A stretch of 44,874 nucleotides of DNA from Candidatus Omnitrophota bacterium (GCA_041653595.1 JBAZFB010000012.1:1-44874), one strand, 5' to 3'. Counted from the first letter of the stretch, positions 16,635 through 26,184 are shown. The notes: generated by a model from the sequence alone, not told the origin. Numbers and translations: made by a program.

Positions 16635-17203
16635 TATTTCTTTAGCTCCAGGAAATTCTTCAGTAATCTTTTCCCGTCGGCCGTCAATATCGACTCCGGG
16701 TGGAACTGCACGCCCCAGACAGGGAATCTTTTGTGCCTCAGTCCCATTATCTCTTTCTCTTTCGTCTCTGCCGTTATCTCGAGGGATTTCGGGAAAGACT
16801 TACGCTCCACGAGGAGCGAATGGTACCTTGTCGCGTCAAAGGGGTTCTTTAATCCCTTGAATATATCTTTGCCGTTATGGTATATCTTCGAGGTCTTGCC
16901 GTGCATCGGCCTCTCTCCCTTTACTATTTTACCTCCGAATACCTCGCCTATGCATTGATGCCCCAGGCATACGCCGAGGATAGGGACTTTTCCGGCGAAC
17001 TCGCGTATCGCCTCGTTCGAGATGCCCGCGTCTTTGGGGAATCCCGGTCCCGGAGAGATGACTATCTTTTTAGGGCGGAGCGCTTTTATGTCCTTCAGGG
17101 TCATCTTGTCATTCCTCACGACCTTAAGGTCCTGGCCCATTTCGCCCAGGTACTGGACGAGGTTATACGTGAACGAATCGTAATTATCGATGACTAGGAT
17201 CAT
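16634..17203 (-). CDS. trpG: Anthranilate synthase glutaminase subunit (TrpG/PabA type)
   Basis: This class I glutamine amidotransferase frees ammonia from glutamine for TrpE. It has 189 residues with the triad Cys79 (LGVCLGHQCIG), His168 and Glu170 (GVQFHPES), plus SPGPGFP for the oxyanion region. It follows trpE after four bases. No separate pabA lies in the window although a pabB-pabC fusion does, so this subunit may serve both folate and tryptophan synthesis, as in Bacillus subtilis. That sharing is an inference. Confidence 0.95.
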   Translation of the reverse strand: MILVIDNYDSFTYNLVQYLGEMGQDLKVVRNDKMTLKDIKALRPKKIVISPGPGFPKDAGISNEAIREFAGKVPILGVCLGHQCIGEVFGGKIVKGERPMHGKTSKIYHNGKDIFKGLKNPFDATRYHSLLVERKSFPKSLEITAETKEKEIMGLRHKRFPVWGVQFHPESILTADGKRLLKNFLELKK

Positions 17204-17207
17204 CTCA

Positions 17208-18689
17208 TTAAATCCCTTTTTCGGCGGCCTCGATCGCCTTCATGGTCGCCCTGGCTTTATTTACCGTTTCCTGGTATTCCTTTTCCGGGTCCGAATCCGC
17301 GACTATCCCGCCTCCGGCCTGGACATAGGCATTGTTGCCCTTTTTTACGATCGTCCTGATATTTATGCAGGTGTCGGTATTCCCGGAAAAACTGAAATAC
17401 CCGACAAGCCCTGCATACGGGCCGCGCCGCGTATTCTCCAGTTCCTCTATTATCTCCATCGCCCTGACCTTCGGCGCGCCTGAGACAGTCCCGGCAGGGA
17501 AGGTCGCCCTTATCACGTCAAACATATCCTTATTGGGTTTGAGTTTCCCGGTGCATTCGCTGACTATGTGCATCACATGGGAATATTTCTCGATGACCAT
17601 AAGCTCTGAGACCTTTACCGTCCCGTACCTGCAGACGCGGCCGATATCGTTGCGGCCGAGGTCGACGAGCATTATATGCTCCGCCCTCTCCTTCACGCTG
17701 GAGAGGAGGTTTTTTTCAAGCCGTTTCTCTTCCTCTTCGTCCCTGCCCCTGGGCCTTGTGCCGGCTATCGGCCTCAGTTTGACTATCCCGTCCTCGCTCC
17801 TTACCATAAGCTCGGGCGAAGCGCCGACCAGCGACAGGTCCCCTAACTTGAGATAATACATGTAAGGAGAGGGATTTATCATCCGCAGCGCGCGGTAGAG
17901 GTCGATTCCCGAGGAGGTTATTTTCGCGCTGAACCTCTGGGAGGGGACTGCCTGGATTATGTCGCCTATCCTGATATAGCTCTTCGCTTTTTTAACAATA
18001 GAGATAAATCCCGGCTTTGTAAAATTTGATCTTACATCCAGATGGAAATTTTTGGGTTTCGCGGTCCTGTTTGTCTTGACGGCGAGCGGGGCGTCCAGGA
18101 GCTTTACCAGGTTATCGATCTTTTTTATGGCCTTACCGTATGCCTTTGAGGGATCCCCTTCGATGTGCGCGTTAGATACGACCTTTATCTTATGTTTAAC
18201 GTGGTCGAATATCAGTATCGTGTCGGTCAGGAGAAAGACCGAATCAGGGACCTTCAGCTCGTCGGGATTTTTGGAAGGCAGTTCCTCGAAAAACCTCACC
18301 ATATCGTAACCCATGAAACCGACAAGCCCGCCGCAGAAACGCGGGAGGCCGGCTGTATGGACAAATTTATACCTCTCAAGGATCTTCTTCATCTCCGCGA
18401 GAGGGTCGCCGGATGCGGCAAACCGTTTCGTTTTCCCGTTCTCGATTATCTCTATATTGCGTCCCTTGCTCTTGAATACCAGGGACGGGCCGGAACCAAG
18501 GAACGAAAACCTCGCTATCTTCTCCCCGCCCTCGACCGATTCAAGCAGGAACGAATAATCGCTCTTGTCGATCTTCATGAAAGCCGAGACAGGCGTCCCG
18601 AGGTCCGCGGTGATATCCTTAAAGACGGGTATCAGGTTGCCTTTCTTTGCAAGCCTTATAAATTCCTCTTTTGAAGGTGCGTAGCTCAT
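17208..18689 (-). CDS. trpE: Anthranilate synthase component I
   Basis: TrpE makes anthranilate from chorismate and ammonia at the entry to tryptophan synthesis. It has 493 residues. The motif PIAGT (307-311) has alanine where para-aminobenzoate synthases carry lysine, which separates it from the pabB in this window. LLES (48-51) is the tryptophan feedback-inhibition motif, so the enzyme is probably allosterically controlled. DLGRNDIGRV, HIVSECTGKL, FPAGTVSGAPK and GGGIVADSDPEKEY complete the active site. Its ATG overlaps the hisI stop by one base, so I see no room for a trp-specific leader or attenuator between his and trp genes. Confidence 0.97.
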   Translation of the reverse strand: MSYAPSKEEFIRLAKKGNLIPVFKDITADLGTPVSAFMKIDKSDYSFLLESVEGGEKIARFSFLGSGPSLVFKSKGRNIEIIENGKTKRFAASGDPLAEMKKILERYKFVHTAGLPRFCGGLVGFMGYDMVRFFEELPSKNPDELKVPDSVFLLTDTILIFDHVKHKIKVVSNAHIEGDPSKAYGKAIKKIDNLVKLLDAPLAVKTNRTAKPKNFHLDVRSNFTKPGFISIVKKAKSYIRIGDIIQAVPSQRFSAKITSSGIDLYRALRMINPSPYMYYLKLGDLSLVGASPELMVRSEDGIVKLRPIAGTRPRGRDEEEEKRLEKNLLSSVKERAEHIMLVDLGRNDIGRVCRYGTVKVSELMVIEKYSHVMHIVSECTGKLKPNKDMFDVIRATFPAGTVSGAPKVRAMEIIEELENTRRGPYAGLVGYFSFSGNTDTCINIRTIVKKGNNAYVQAGGGIVADSDPEKEYQETVNKARATMKAIEAAEKGI

Positions 18690-19078
18690 TATTTTTTATA
18701 GACCTTATCCGGGTCGAATATCTTCTTTCCGGATACGGCGGTATTCCCTTTCCCGTCTTTTAACTTGCGGTAAAAACACGAACGGTAGCCCGTATGGCAG
18801 GCCCCGCCTACCTGTTCGACCTTGACGAGAAGGCAGTCTGCGTCGCAATCGAACCTTATCTCCTTTACTTTCTGGACATGGCCGGACGATTCGCCCTTCA
18901 ACCACAATTTCTTTCTCGACCGCGAATAGAAATGCGCCCTCTTCGTCTCTATAGTCTTCTTCACGGCGACGTCATTCATGTAAGCCACCATGAGTACCTC
19001 GTTATTCTTGTAGTCCTGTATGACGGCCGGTATAAGCCCGTTCCCGTCGAATTTCAATCCGGAGATGAATTTATTCAT
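18689..19078 (-). CDS. hisI: Phosphoribosyl-AMP cyclohydrolase, HisI only
   Basis: HisI opens the purine ring of phosphoribosyl-AMP in histidine synthesis. With 129 residues it is the single-domain form; the HisE pyrophosphohydrolase domain often fused at the C-terminus is absent and must be encoded elsewhere. The metal motif DCDADC (77-82) and the zinc cysteines in GGACHTGYRSCFYR (C94, C101) are intact. It overlaps hisF by four bases and trpE by one, and so joins the his and trp blocks. Confidence 0.96.
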   Translation of the reverse strand: MNKFISGLKFDGNGLIPAVIQDYKNNEVLMVAYMNDVAVKKTIETKRAHFYSRSRKKLWLKGESSGHVQKVKEIRFDCDADCLLVKVEQVGGACHTGYRSCFYRKLKDGKGNTAVSGKKIFDPDKVYKK

Positions 19079-19830
19079 AGCCTGACAGCGACTCCCTTTT
19101 TATTTAAGAATTGCTTGGCTTCCTTTATCGAAAACTCCTTAAAATGGAATATCGACGCGGCCAGTACCGCGTCCGCCTTTCCCTTCGTCAATCCGTCGTA
19201 AAGGTCTTCGAGCGTGCCCGCGCCGCCGGAGGCTATCACGGGTATTCCTACCGCCCCGGATATGGCTCGGGTGAGCTCCAGGTCATAGCCGATCTTTGTC
19301 CCGTCGCGGTCCATTGAGGTCAACAGTATTTCGCCTGCGCCGCGCCTCTCGGCCTCTCTCGCCCACTTGATGGCGTCCTTTCCCGTGGGCGTCCTTCCGC
19401 CGTGGGTGTAAACTTCCCAGCTCTTTCCCTTGCGCTTCGCGTCTATCGCGACAACTATACACTGGTCGCCGAACCTGCCGGACGATCCGGAGATGAACCC
19501 GGGATCATTCACCGCTGCCGTGTTTATCGAGACTTTATCCGCCCCGGCTTTTAACAGGTTGCGTATGTCGGCGATATTCCTTATCCCGCCGCCGACGGTA
19601 AGCGGCATAAAGACCTTCTCAGCCGTCCGCCTCACGACCTCGAGCATGATATCCCTGTCCTCGTAACTGGCGGTTATATCTAGGAAGACCAGCTCGTCAG
19701 CGCCCTCTTTTTCATAAAATGACGCGTTCGTGACCGGGTCTCCCGCGTCGCGCAGGTTCAGGAATTTCACGCCCTTTACGACACGCCCGTCCTTTACGTC
19801 GAGGCAGGGTATTATCCTTTTTGTGAACAT
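19075..19830 (-). CDS. hisF: Imidazole glycerol phosphate synthase cyclase subunit
   Basis: HisF uses ammonia delivered by HisH to form imidazole glycerol phosphate and the purine precursor AICAR. It is a 251-residue half-repeated TIM barrel. Catalytic Asp11 lies in CLDVKDGRVVKG and the second catalytic aspartate in VVAIDAKRKG. GGGIRNIADI and ASGGAGTLEDL are the two phosphate loops. The start MFTKRIIPCLDV is the conserved N-terminus, and it overlaps the end of hisA by 19 bases. Confidence 0.97.
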   Translation of the reverse strand: MFTKRIIPCLDVKDGRVVKGVKFLNLRDAGDPVTNASFYEKEGADELVFLDITASYEDRDIMLEVVRRTAEKVFMPLTVGGGIRNIADIRNLLKAGADKVSINTAAVNDPGFISGSSGRFGDQCIVVAIDAKRKGKSWEVYTHGGRTPTGKDAIKWAREAERRGAGEILLTSMDRDGTKIGYDLELTRAISGAVGIPVIASGGAGTLEDLYDGLTKGKADAVLAASIFHFKEFSIKEAKQFLNKKGVAVRL

Positions 19831-20543
19831 ATCTTGTTTGCTTCCCTGAGCATGATCTTTCCGTCATAGATCGCGCGGCCGACTATTATTCCGATTATCT
19901 CTTTTTTGTTATATTCCTTCAGGATCCTCAGGTCGGCGAGGCTCGAGATTCCGCCGGAGACGATCATATCCATCTTTACCTTGCTTATGAAGTCCAGGAT
20001 ATTCGCGAAACCCGGCCCCTGGAGCGTGCCGTCCCGCGAGATGTCCGTATATTCGACCGCCTGCACGCCGAGCGTCTTTATCCTTTTCGCGAAATCAGCC
20101 GCTTTTATATCGGTCGGGTTGACCCATCCTTTCGTCTGAAGAAACCCGTCTTTTACGTCGAGGCTTACGATTATTTTATCCTTGTATTTGTCCACAGCTT
20201 TTTTAAGGAACTCCTCGTCCTCGCAGGCCTTGGTGCCGAGTATGGCGTATGAGGCGCCGGCCCTGATTATCGTTTGGAGGTCTGCCTCGGTCCTTATGCC
20301 GCCGCCGACTTCAACCGGGATATCGATCGAGGCGGTGATCTTGCGTATCCAGTCGAGGTTCTTTAATTTTCCCTCGAGCGCGCCGTCGAGGTCGACTAAA
20401 TGGAGGCGCTTGGCTCCTTCGCTCTGCCACCTGAGCGCCATCTTGACCGGGTCGGCCGAATAGACCGTCTCCTTGGAAAAATCCCCCCTGAAAAGCCTTA
20501 CGACCTTTCCTCCTCTTATGTCTACCGCAGGTATTACTATCAT
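19812..20543 (-). CDS. hisA: ProFAR isomerase HisA
   Basis: HisA carries out the Amadori rearrangement of ProFAR to PRFAR in histidine synthesis. It is a 243-residue TIM barrel related to HisF. Asp8 in IPAVDIRGGKVVRL and the second aspartate in EYTDISRDGTLQG are the catalytic pair. VGGGIRTEADL and VSGGISSLADL bind the two phosphates. The ATG overlaps the hisH stop by four bases. A TrpF-like double function (PriA) is unlikely because a normal trpF is present. Confidence 0.96.
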   Translation of the reverse strand: MIVIPAVDIRGGKVVRLFRGDFSKETVYSADPVKMALRWQSEGAKRLHLVDLDGALEGKLKNLDWIRKITASIDIPVEVGGGIRTEADLQTIIRAGASYAILGTKACEDEEFLKKAVDKYKDKIIVSLDVKDGFLQTKGWVNPTDIKAADFAKRIKTLGVQAVEYTDISRDGTLQGPGFANILDFISKVKMDMIVSGGISSLADLRILKEYNKKEIIGIIVGRAIYDGKIMLREANKICSQKG

Positions 20544-21142
20544 AGCTTTACGAAATTCCTCAGTATCTTCAGGCCCAGCTCCTGGCTCTTCTCGGGGTGG
20601 AACTGGGTCGCGTAAATATTATCCGAACAGACCACCGACGGGAATTTGACGCCGTAGCCTGTCCAGGCCGCGACGCATCCTTTATCCGCCGGGACCGCGT
20701 AATAAGAGTGGACGAAGTAGAAATATGAGCCTTCGGGCACGCCTTTAAGCAGCGGGCAATTCCCTTTTATCGTTAATTGGTTCCATCCCATATGCGGTAT
20801 CTTCAATCTCTTCGACCTGAACTTTACGACCTTGCCTTTTAAAAGGTCCAGGCCTTTGCTTATACCGCCTTCTTCGCTCTTGGAAAATATAAGCTGGAGC
20901 CCCAGGCACAGGCCCAGAAAGGGCTTTCCTCTTCCGGTAAATTCCTTTATAGGCTCTATCAGGCGGCGCGACTTAAGCTCCGCCATAGCGTCTTTGAATG
21001 CGCCGACCCCGGGCACGATCACTTTATCGGCTCGCAGGATATCACGGGGTTTGTTTGAAACTTTTACACGGGCCCCGGCCTTTTCCAATGCCTTGGAGAC
21101 GCTGCGGAGGTTGCCCATACCGTAATCGACTACGACGATCAT
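20540..21142 (-). CDS. hisH: Imidazole glycerol phosphate synthase glutaminase subunit
   Basis: HisH releases ammonia from glutamine and channels it into HisF. The 200-residue protein starts at the ATG at 21142, which overlaps the hisB stop as ATGA and gives the conserved MIVVVDYGMGNLRSV. The frame stays open to 21202 but those 20 residues have no family match. The triad is Cys79 (LGLCLGLQ), His182 and Glu184 (ATQFHPEKS). HMGWNQL and FVHSYYA are also family motifs. Confidence 0.96.
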   Translation of the reverse strand: MIVVVDYGMGNLRSVSKALEKAGARVKVSNKPRDILRADKVIVPGVGAFKDAMAELKSRRLIEPIKEFTGRGKPFLGLCLGLQLIFSKSEEGGISKGLDLLKGKVVKFRSKRLKIPHMGWNQLTIKGNCPLLKGVPEGSYFYFVHSYYAVPADKGCVAAWTGYGVKFPSVVCSDNIYATQFHPEKSQELGLKILRNFVKL

Positions 21143-21747
21143 AATTTCCCTTTTGTAGACGGGACCCCTTTGATGCGCGGGTCCAACCTTGTCGCGTCGC
21201 ACATGGCCCGGCCTAAAGCCTTGAATATCGCCTCGAGGACATGATGAAGGTCCTCGCCGCGGTACTCTATATGCAGATTTATGCCCGCGTTCCTGACAAA
21301 CGCCTCAAGGAATTGTTTAGCGCTGTTAAGGGAATATCCCTGCCTGTCGATATATGTCGGCGGTACGGGTTTCCCCACGCACCGCATATAAAGCGAAGGC
21401 CTGCCGCTTATGTCCAGGGCGATGCGGGCGAGGGCCTCTTCCATAGGAACCGCGACGTTCATCGAGCCGAACCTGCGGATGCCTTTTTTCTTCCCGAGAG
21501 CCTTAGCGAAGGCCTCGCCGAGCGCTATACCCACGTCTTCGTTCGTGTGATGGATATCCACTTTGAGGTCGCCCTTCGCGAGGATCTTAAGGTCGAAACA
21601 ACCGTGCCTGGCGAACAGAGTAAGCATGTGGTCGAGGAACCCGACTCCGGTATAGACGCGGAATTTGCCGCTCCCGTCGATGTTGAGCTCTATTTTCACG
21701 TCCGTCTCTGTCGTCTTCCTGCGGTGTTTTACGGTCCTTTTTTTCAT
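21139..21747 (-). CDS. hisB: Imidazoleglycerol-phosphate dehydratase
   Basis: HisB dehydrates imidazole glycerol phosphate to imidazole acetol phosphate. At 202 residues it is the monofunctional form, without the histidinol phosphatase domain found in enteric bacteria. The manganese-binding motifs are FLDHML, DIHHTNEDVG and DLHHVLEAIFKA. The ATG immediately follows the hisD stop, and the 3' end overlaps hisH by four bases. A separate histidinol phosphatase must exist outside the window. Confidence 0.97.
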   Translation of the reverse strand: MKKRTVKHRRKTTETDVKIELNIDGSGKFRVYTGVGFLDHMLTLFARHGCFDLKILAKGDLKVDIHHTNEDVGIALGEAFAKALGKKKGIRRFGSMNVAVPMEEALARIALDISGRPSLYMRCVGKPVPPTYIDRQGYSLNSAKQFLEAFVRNAGINLHIEYRGEDLHHVLEAIFKALGRAMCDATRLDPRIKGVPSTKGKL

Positions 21748-22971
21748 CTAGAACCTCACTTTGATGGATTCCATGTGCTTATTCAGCCCCTCGAGCTTCG
21801 ATATCTTCTCAATCGACTTCTTTGCCTTCTCCAGCGCTTTCTTAGAATACGATATGATGTGGGATGACTTCACGAAGTCCTCCACGCCGAGGCCTGAGAA
21901 GAACCTTGCTGTCCCGCTCGTAGGCAGGACATGGCTCGGCCCTGCAACATAATCCCCTATAGCAGTGGGTGAATATTGGCCCAGGAATATGGCCCCCGCG
22001 TTATTTATCTTCTTAAGCCACTTCTGCGGGTTCTTTACCATTATCTGTAAGTGCTCCGGCGCGAGGCGGTTGACTATATCGCACGCCTCATCGAGGTTCT
22101 TCGCCAGGATTATATAACCGTTCGCGACCTCTTTCTTGAGCGTCTTCGCGAGCGGCTTCGATGTCGTGACCAGTATCGGCAGGCCTTTGAAGTGCTCGCT
22201 CTGCGCCTCAAGGTCCTTTATCGCGAAGAGCGGGTTCGTCGACCTGTTCGCGAGTATGACCACCTCGGACGGGCCGGCTATCATGTCTATATCGACATAA
22301 CCGAAGACCTGACGCTTCGCCTCGGTGACGTAATCGTTTCCCGGCCCGACTATCTTATCCACTTTCGGGATAGTCTTCGTGCCGAAAGCGAGCGCGGCTA
22401 TCGCCTGGGCGCCGCCAACCTTATAGATCTCGTCGACCTTGAGCAGGTTCGCGACCGCCAGTATGTGCGGGTCGATGCTTTGATACTGGTTCGGGGGCGT
22501 GCAGAGGACGATGGATTTCACGCCGGCCACCTGCGCCGGCAGGACTGTCATATATACCGTAGATATGAGCGGGGCTGTGCCGGCCGGGACGTATATACCG
22601 ACCCTTTCGATAGGCGCATATTTCTCGCCGAGCACTACGCCGTCGCCGTCGACTATCCTCCACGACTTCTTGCCTTTAAACTGTTTCTTATAAAATTTAG
22701 TGACGTTATCGATGATATTCTTGAGTTCGGATATGAATTCGGAGTCGATATCCTGGAACGCGCCGCTCGCTTCGCTCTCGGTGACCCTTAGCTGCCTGGC
22801 CGAGAGTTTTACCTTGTCGAACTTGCGCGTGTACTTTATGACCGCGTCGTCGCCGTTCGCCTTGACGTCCTCTATTATCCTGCTGACGCACTCGGTGACG
22901 CGTTTCTTGCGGTTGCTATACCGGTTGCAGAGTTTCTCGAATTCCTTGCTGTAAAGCTTTATTACTTTCAT
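21748..22971 (-). CDS. hisD: Histidinol dehydrogenase
   Basis: HisD oxidises histidinol to histidine in two NAD-dependent steps with zinc. It has 407 residues, slightly shorter than the usual 430. Family motifs are YVPAGTAPLISTVYM, KVGGAQAIAALAFGT, VGPGNDYVTEAKRQVFG, AGPSEVVILAN, NRLAPEHLQIM and AGPSHVLPTSGTARF with the zinc-site histidine. It overlaps alaS by four bases and is the first his gene. hisG, hisE and hisC, which would complete the pathway, are not in this window. Confidence 0.97.
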   Translation of the reverse strand: MKVIKLYSKEFEKLCNRYSNRKKRVTECVSRIIEDVKANGDDAVIKYTRKFDKVKLSARQLRVTESEASGAFQDIDSEFISELKNIIDNVTKFYKKQFKGKKSWRIVDGDGVVLGEKYAPIERVGIYVPAGTAPLISTVYMTVLPAQVAGVKSIVLCTPPNQYQSIDPHILAVANLLKVDEIYKVGGAQAIAALAFGTKTIPKVDKIVGPGNDYVTEAKRQVFGYVDIDMIAGPSEVVILANRSTNPLFAIKDLEAQSEHFKGLPILVTTSKPLAKTLKKEVANGYIILAKNLDEACDIVNRLAPEHLQIMVKNPQKWLKKINNAGAIFLGQYSPTAIGDYVAGPSHVLPTSGTARFFSGLGVEDFVKSSHIISYSKKALEKAKKSIEKISKLEGLNKHMESIKVRF

Positions 22972-25634
22972 ATTTTAAGTTCCTTTACCGCCGCGATGCC
23001 GGCCTTCAGTGCCTCATCAAGCTTTGAGATATCCTTGCCTCCGGCCTGGGCAAGGTCTGGCCTTCCCCCGCCGCCGCCTAAGATTATCTTTGATATATAT
23101 TTAATGACGGCGCGCGAATCGAGTCCTGACTTGGCCAGGTCCTGGGACATGCCTACGACTATAAAAGCCTTTTCATCATACGCGCCGAGCAATATAGATA
23201 CTGCTTTCTCTTTCAGGACAGTCTTTATGGCGTCGGTTAGGCTCACGAGAGTATCGGGAGCGCAGCCATCCATCCTCCTCGCGATAAGAGTGATGCTATT
23301 ATCCAATAATTCCTTCTTCGAAACAAGGTCTTTCGCCTTCTCCGAAATGTTGGACGCCTCGTAATTCTTGAGCCTCTTTTCGAGGTCTTTTACCCGGTTT
23401 GCGAGCTTTTCTATCTGCGCCGGCAGGTCTTCCGGTTTTATCTTCAGCATCTCTGCCACGGCCTTCAGGCCGCTTTCGGATTCCTTTATTTTATTGTAAG
23501 CGGCTTCTCCCGCGATCGCCTCTATCCTGCGTATCCCCGCCGCGACAGACGACTCGCCGGTAATCTTGAATAGCCCTATCTCGCCGGTGGCGTTCAGGTG
23601 CGTCCCTCCGCACAATTCCCTGGAGATATCCTCGACGCTCACTACGCGCACCTTCATGTCATATTTTTCGCCGAATAAGGCGGTCGCTCCGGACTTCTTT
23701 GCTTCCTCAAGGTCCATCTCTTTTACCTTGAGCGGAGCGTTGCGCCTGATATAATCATTTACCAGGCTCTCGGCCGCCTCAAGCTCTTCCCCGGTCAGAC
23801 CCTTGAAATGCGTGAAGTCGAACCTCAACCTCTCCGGCGCGACGAGAGAACCCGACTGGTTGACATGTGCCCCAAGCACTTTCCTTAACGCCGCCTGCAA
23901 TAAATGCGTGGCCGTATGGTGCCTGGCAATGGCCATCCGGCGGTGGATGTCGACCTTCGCATTGACCTTGTCGCCCGTCTTTACGCGCCCTTTTTCGAGC
24001 CTGCAGATATGCACAGGGATCTTTTCTATCAGTTTTGTATCTACAACATCGGCCTTAAAATCATTGTTTTCGAGTACCCCTGTGTCACCGACCTGGCCGC
24101 CGGTCTCACCGTAAAAAGGCGTAACATCTAGTATGACAGCGAACTCCGAAGGACCGGCCACTTCATTGACCGATTTGTTATCTATTATTATGGCTTTTAT
24201 GTCCGCGCTGGATTCTAATTTATCGTATCCTATGAATTCCGATCTTACGCCGGAGCCCAAGACCGCGGCTGTCAGCGTCTCCGCAAATATGTCTCCGGAG
24301 AGTTTTGTCGCGCCCCGGGACTTTTTGCGCTGCTCTTCCATCAGCCGCTCGTAGCCTCCGAGGTCGAGTTTCATCCCCTCTCCCGCCGCGAATTCTTTTA
24401 TCAGGTCTATCGGCAGTCCGCGGGTATCATGGAAATAAAATACCTTCTCCCCCGGTATTGTGTCTTTCTTTCCGGCCTTTAACAAGGCGGCCAAATTCTC
24501 GAGGTCTACCCTCACGTCTTCGCTTATCTGGAAGAATTTCTCCTCTTCGGATTTTATAATGACGCTGATATTCTCGCGCCGCGAGCCGATCTCCGGGTAA
24601 CCGCCCTTCATCGCCCTCACGACCGGATCGACCAGCTTGTATAAGAACGGCTTATCGAAACCGAGGAATTTTCCGTGGACCAGCGAACGGCGTATCAGCG
24701 TCTTTAAGACATATCCCCTGCCGGTATTCGCCGGCAGAACCCCGTCGGCGACACAGAATACCGCAGCCCGTATATGGTCGGCGATCGCGTTCCTGTGGCC
24801 TACCCCTTTCTTGTCGGCCTTAGCGTTGTTCTTTTTTTCCGGGTCATCTATCAACTGATCTATCTCATCGACTATCGGCTTAAAGATATCCGTCTCGAAA
24901 TTTGTCGCAACACCCTGTATGACAGATGCCAGGCGCTCAAGCCCCATGCCTGTGTCTATATTTTTACTGGGCAGCGGCTCGAGCTTGTTCACCCCTACGC
25001 GGTTGAACTGCGTGAATACGAGGTTCCATACCTCCACGTATCTCTTGCACTTGCCGCAGCCCGGGCCGCACTTGGGGTCCCCGCAGCCGTACTTCTCGCC
25101 CCGGTCGACATATATCTCGGAACATGGGCCGCACGGCCCGTTCGGCCCGTCCTCAGGCGCGTTCGCCGGCCAGAAATTATCATGCGCGCCGAATCTCGTG
25201 ATCTTTTCTTTTGGGACTTTTATCTTCTCCGACCATATCTTATAGGCCTCGTCGTCATCCTTATAGACCGACACCCAGAGGTCCTTCTCTTTCATCCCGA
25301 GCTCTTTTGTAAGGAATTCCCAGGCCCACGCTATCGCCTCTTCCTTGAAGTAATCGCCGAAAGAGAAATTGCCGAGCATTTCGAAGAAGGAATGGTGCGA
25401 CGGGGTCTTGCCGACATTATCGAGGTCGCCGGTCCTAAGGCACTTCTGGCAGCTCGCCGCCCGTTTCATATCTTTGCGGTTTCCGAGGAAATAATCCTTG
25501 AACTGGTTCATCCCAGCGCCGGTAAATAGCAGCGACGGATCGTCCTTCGGGACTAACGAGTCTGACGGGATGACAGGATGGCCTTTCGAAGCGAAAAATG
25601 AGAGGAATTTACTCCTCAGTTGGTCCGTAGTCAT
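22968..25634 (-). CDS. alaS: Alanine-tRNA ligase
   Basis: This class II synthetase charges tRNA-Ala and edits mischarged serine and glycine. It has 888 residues, normal for bacteria. The class II core includes FTGAGMNQFKDYFLG and GLERLASVIQG. A cysteine-rich insert CGDPKCGPGCGKC lies at 184-196. The editing domain has RHHTATHLL (H573, H577) and CGGTH (C675, H679). The C-terminal oligomerisation domain ends with GGGGGRPDLAQAGG. The N-terminus MTTDQLRSKFLSFFASKGH is the family start, which forces a 26-base overlap with recX. It follows recA, degP and recX, a variant of the common recA-recX-alaS order. Confidence 0.98.
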   Translation of the reverse strand: MTTDQLRSKFLSFFASKGHPVIPSDSLVPKDDPSLLFTGAGMNQFKDYFLGNRKDMKRAASCQKCLRTGDLDNVGKTPSHHSFFEMLGNFSFGDYFKEEAIAWAWEFLTKELGMKEKDLWVSVYKDDDEAYKIWSEKIKVPKEKITRFGAHDNFWPANAPEDGPNGPCGPCSEIYVDRGEKYGCGDPKCGPGCGKCKRYVEVWNLVFTQFNRVGVNKLEPLPSKNIDTGMGLERLASVIQGVATNFETDIFKPIVDEIDQLIDDPEKKNNAKADKKGVGHRNAIADHIRAAVFCVADGVLPANTGRGYVLKTLIRRSLVHGKFLGFDKPFLYKLVDPVVRAMKGGYPEIGSRRENISVIIKSEEEKFFQISEDVRVDLENLAALLKAGKKDTIPGEKVFYFHDTRGLPIDLIKEFAAGEGMKLDLGGYERLMEEQRKKSRGATKLSGDIFAETLTAAVLGSGVRSEFIGYDKLESSADIKAIIIDNKSVNEVAGPSEFAVILDVTPFYGETGGQVGDTGVLENNDFKADVVDTKLIEKIPVHICRLEKGRVKTGDKVNAKVDIHRRMAIARHHTATHLLQAALRKVLGAHVNQSGSLVAPERLRFDFTHFKGLTGEELEAAESLVNDYIRRNAPLKVKEMDLEEAKKSGATALFGEKYDMKVRVVSVEDISRELCGGTHLNATGEIGLFKITGESSVAAGIRRIEAIAGEAAYNKIKESESGLKAVAEMLKIKPEDLPAQIEKLANRVKDLEKRLKNYEASNISEKAKDLVSKKELLDNSITLIARRMDGCAPDTLVSLTDAIKTVLKEKAVSILLGAYDEKAFIVVGMSQDLAKSGLDSRAVIKYISKIILGGGGGRPDLAQAGGKDISKLDEALKAGIAAVKELKI

Positions 25635-26184
25635 AATTTTCTTTGATTATCTTCCATATCGTGTTATAGGAGAACCCGCGCCTGCCCAGGAAATCGAGGA
25701 GCTTCTTCTTCGCCTTCTCTTTTTCGATCCCTTTCATGTGCGCCATCTTCCCGCGCACCAGAGGCATCGCTATCTCATATTCGTTGAACGAGCCGTTTAG
25801 TTCGCCGAATGCCGCGCCGATGGTCTCATCATCCACGCCCTTGGCTTTAAGCTCTCTGGTGATGAGGTTCCTGCCTGCCGGCTTGATATGCATCCTGTCG
25901 CCGATCCAAAGCCTGCAGAAGACCCTGTCGTCCAGCGACTTTTTTTCTATCAACTCGTCTATGACCCGGGCGATCACGAAACCCCGATGGCCTTTTTGCT
26001 TGAGCCGCTGCGCCATCTCCTTGACGCTGCGAGGGCGGAACCTCAATAGCCTTGAGGCATCCGCCTTCGCCTTCTGCAAAACCTCTTCGTCTATTTCGAC
26101 TTTATTTTTTTCCGTTATCTTTTTGTTCCTCTTTTGCTTCTTCTTTGACCACGCCGTATCCGCGCGAGGTGAGGATAAGAACAT
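25609..26184 (-). CDS. recX: Recombination regulator RecX, start uncertain
   Basis: RecX binds RecA filaments and limits strand exchange. The family core begins near residue 34 (EEVLQKAKADASRLLRFRPRSVKEMAQRL) and continues through the three-helix repeats with LDDRVFCRLWIGDR and ITRELKAKGVDDETI to the end. The coordinates use the first ATG (26184), which gives 191 residues and overlaps the degP 3' end by 83 bases; the first 30 residues are Lys-rich and look like out-of-frame degP coding. The real start may be a non-ATG codon near 26100, but no good ribosome site decides this. It ends 26 bases inside alaS. Confidence 0.85.
   Translation of the reverse strand: MFLSSPRADTAWSKKKQKRNKKITEKNKVEIDEEVLQKAKADASRLLRFRPRSVKEMAQRLKQKGHRGFVIARVIDELIEKKSLDDRVFCRLWIGDRMHIKPAGRNLITRELKAKGVDDETIGAAFGELNGSFNEYEIAMPLVRGKMAHMKGIEKEKAKKKLLDFLGRRGFSYNTIWKIIKENYDYGPTEE

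Noticed and set aside
14612..16860. Long open frames on the plus strand opposite trpC, trpD and trpG (up to 367 codons)
   Set aside because: They lie antisense to conserved trp genes, have no homologous motifs or ribosome sites, and reflect the codon bias of the real genes.
19075..21142. HisA as a bifunctional PriA replacing TrpF
   Set aside because: A normal trpF with its catalytic Cys and Asp is present in the same run.
21143..21202. 20-codon N-terminal extension of hisH
   Set aside because: Family proteins start at MIVVVDYGMGN; the ATGA overlap with hisB supports 21142.
22051..22791. 246-codon plus-strand frame opposite hisD, and a similar 251-codon one opposite alaS at 24774-25529
   Set aside because: Arg/Leu-rich shadow translations of conserved enzymes with no domain of their own.
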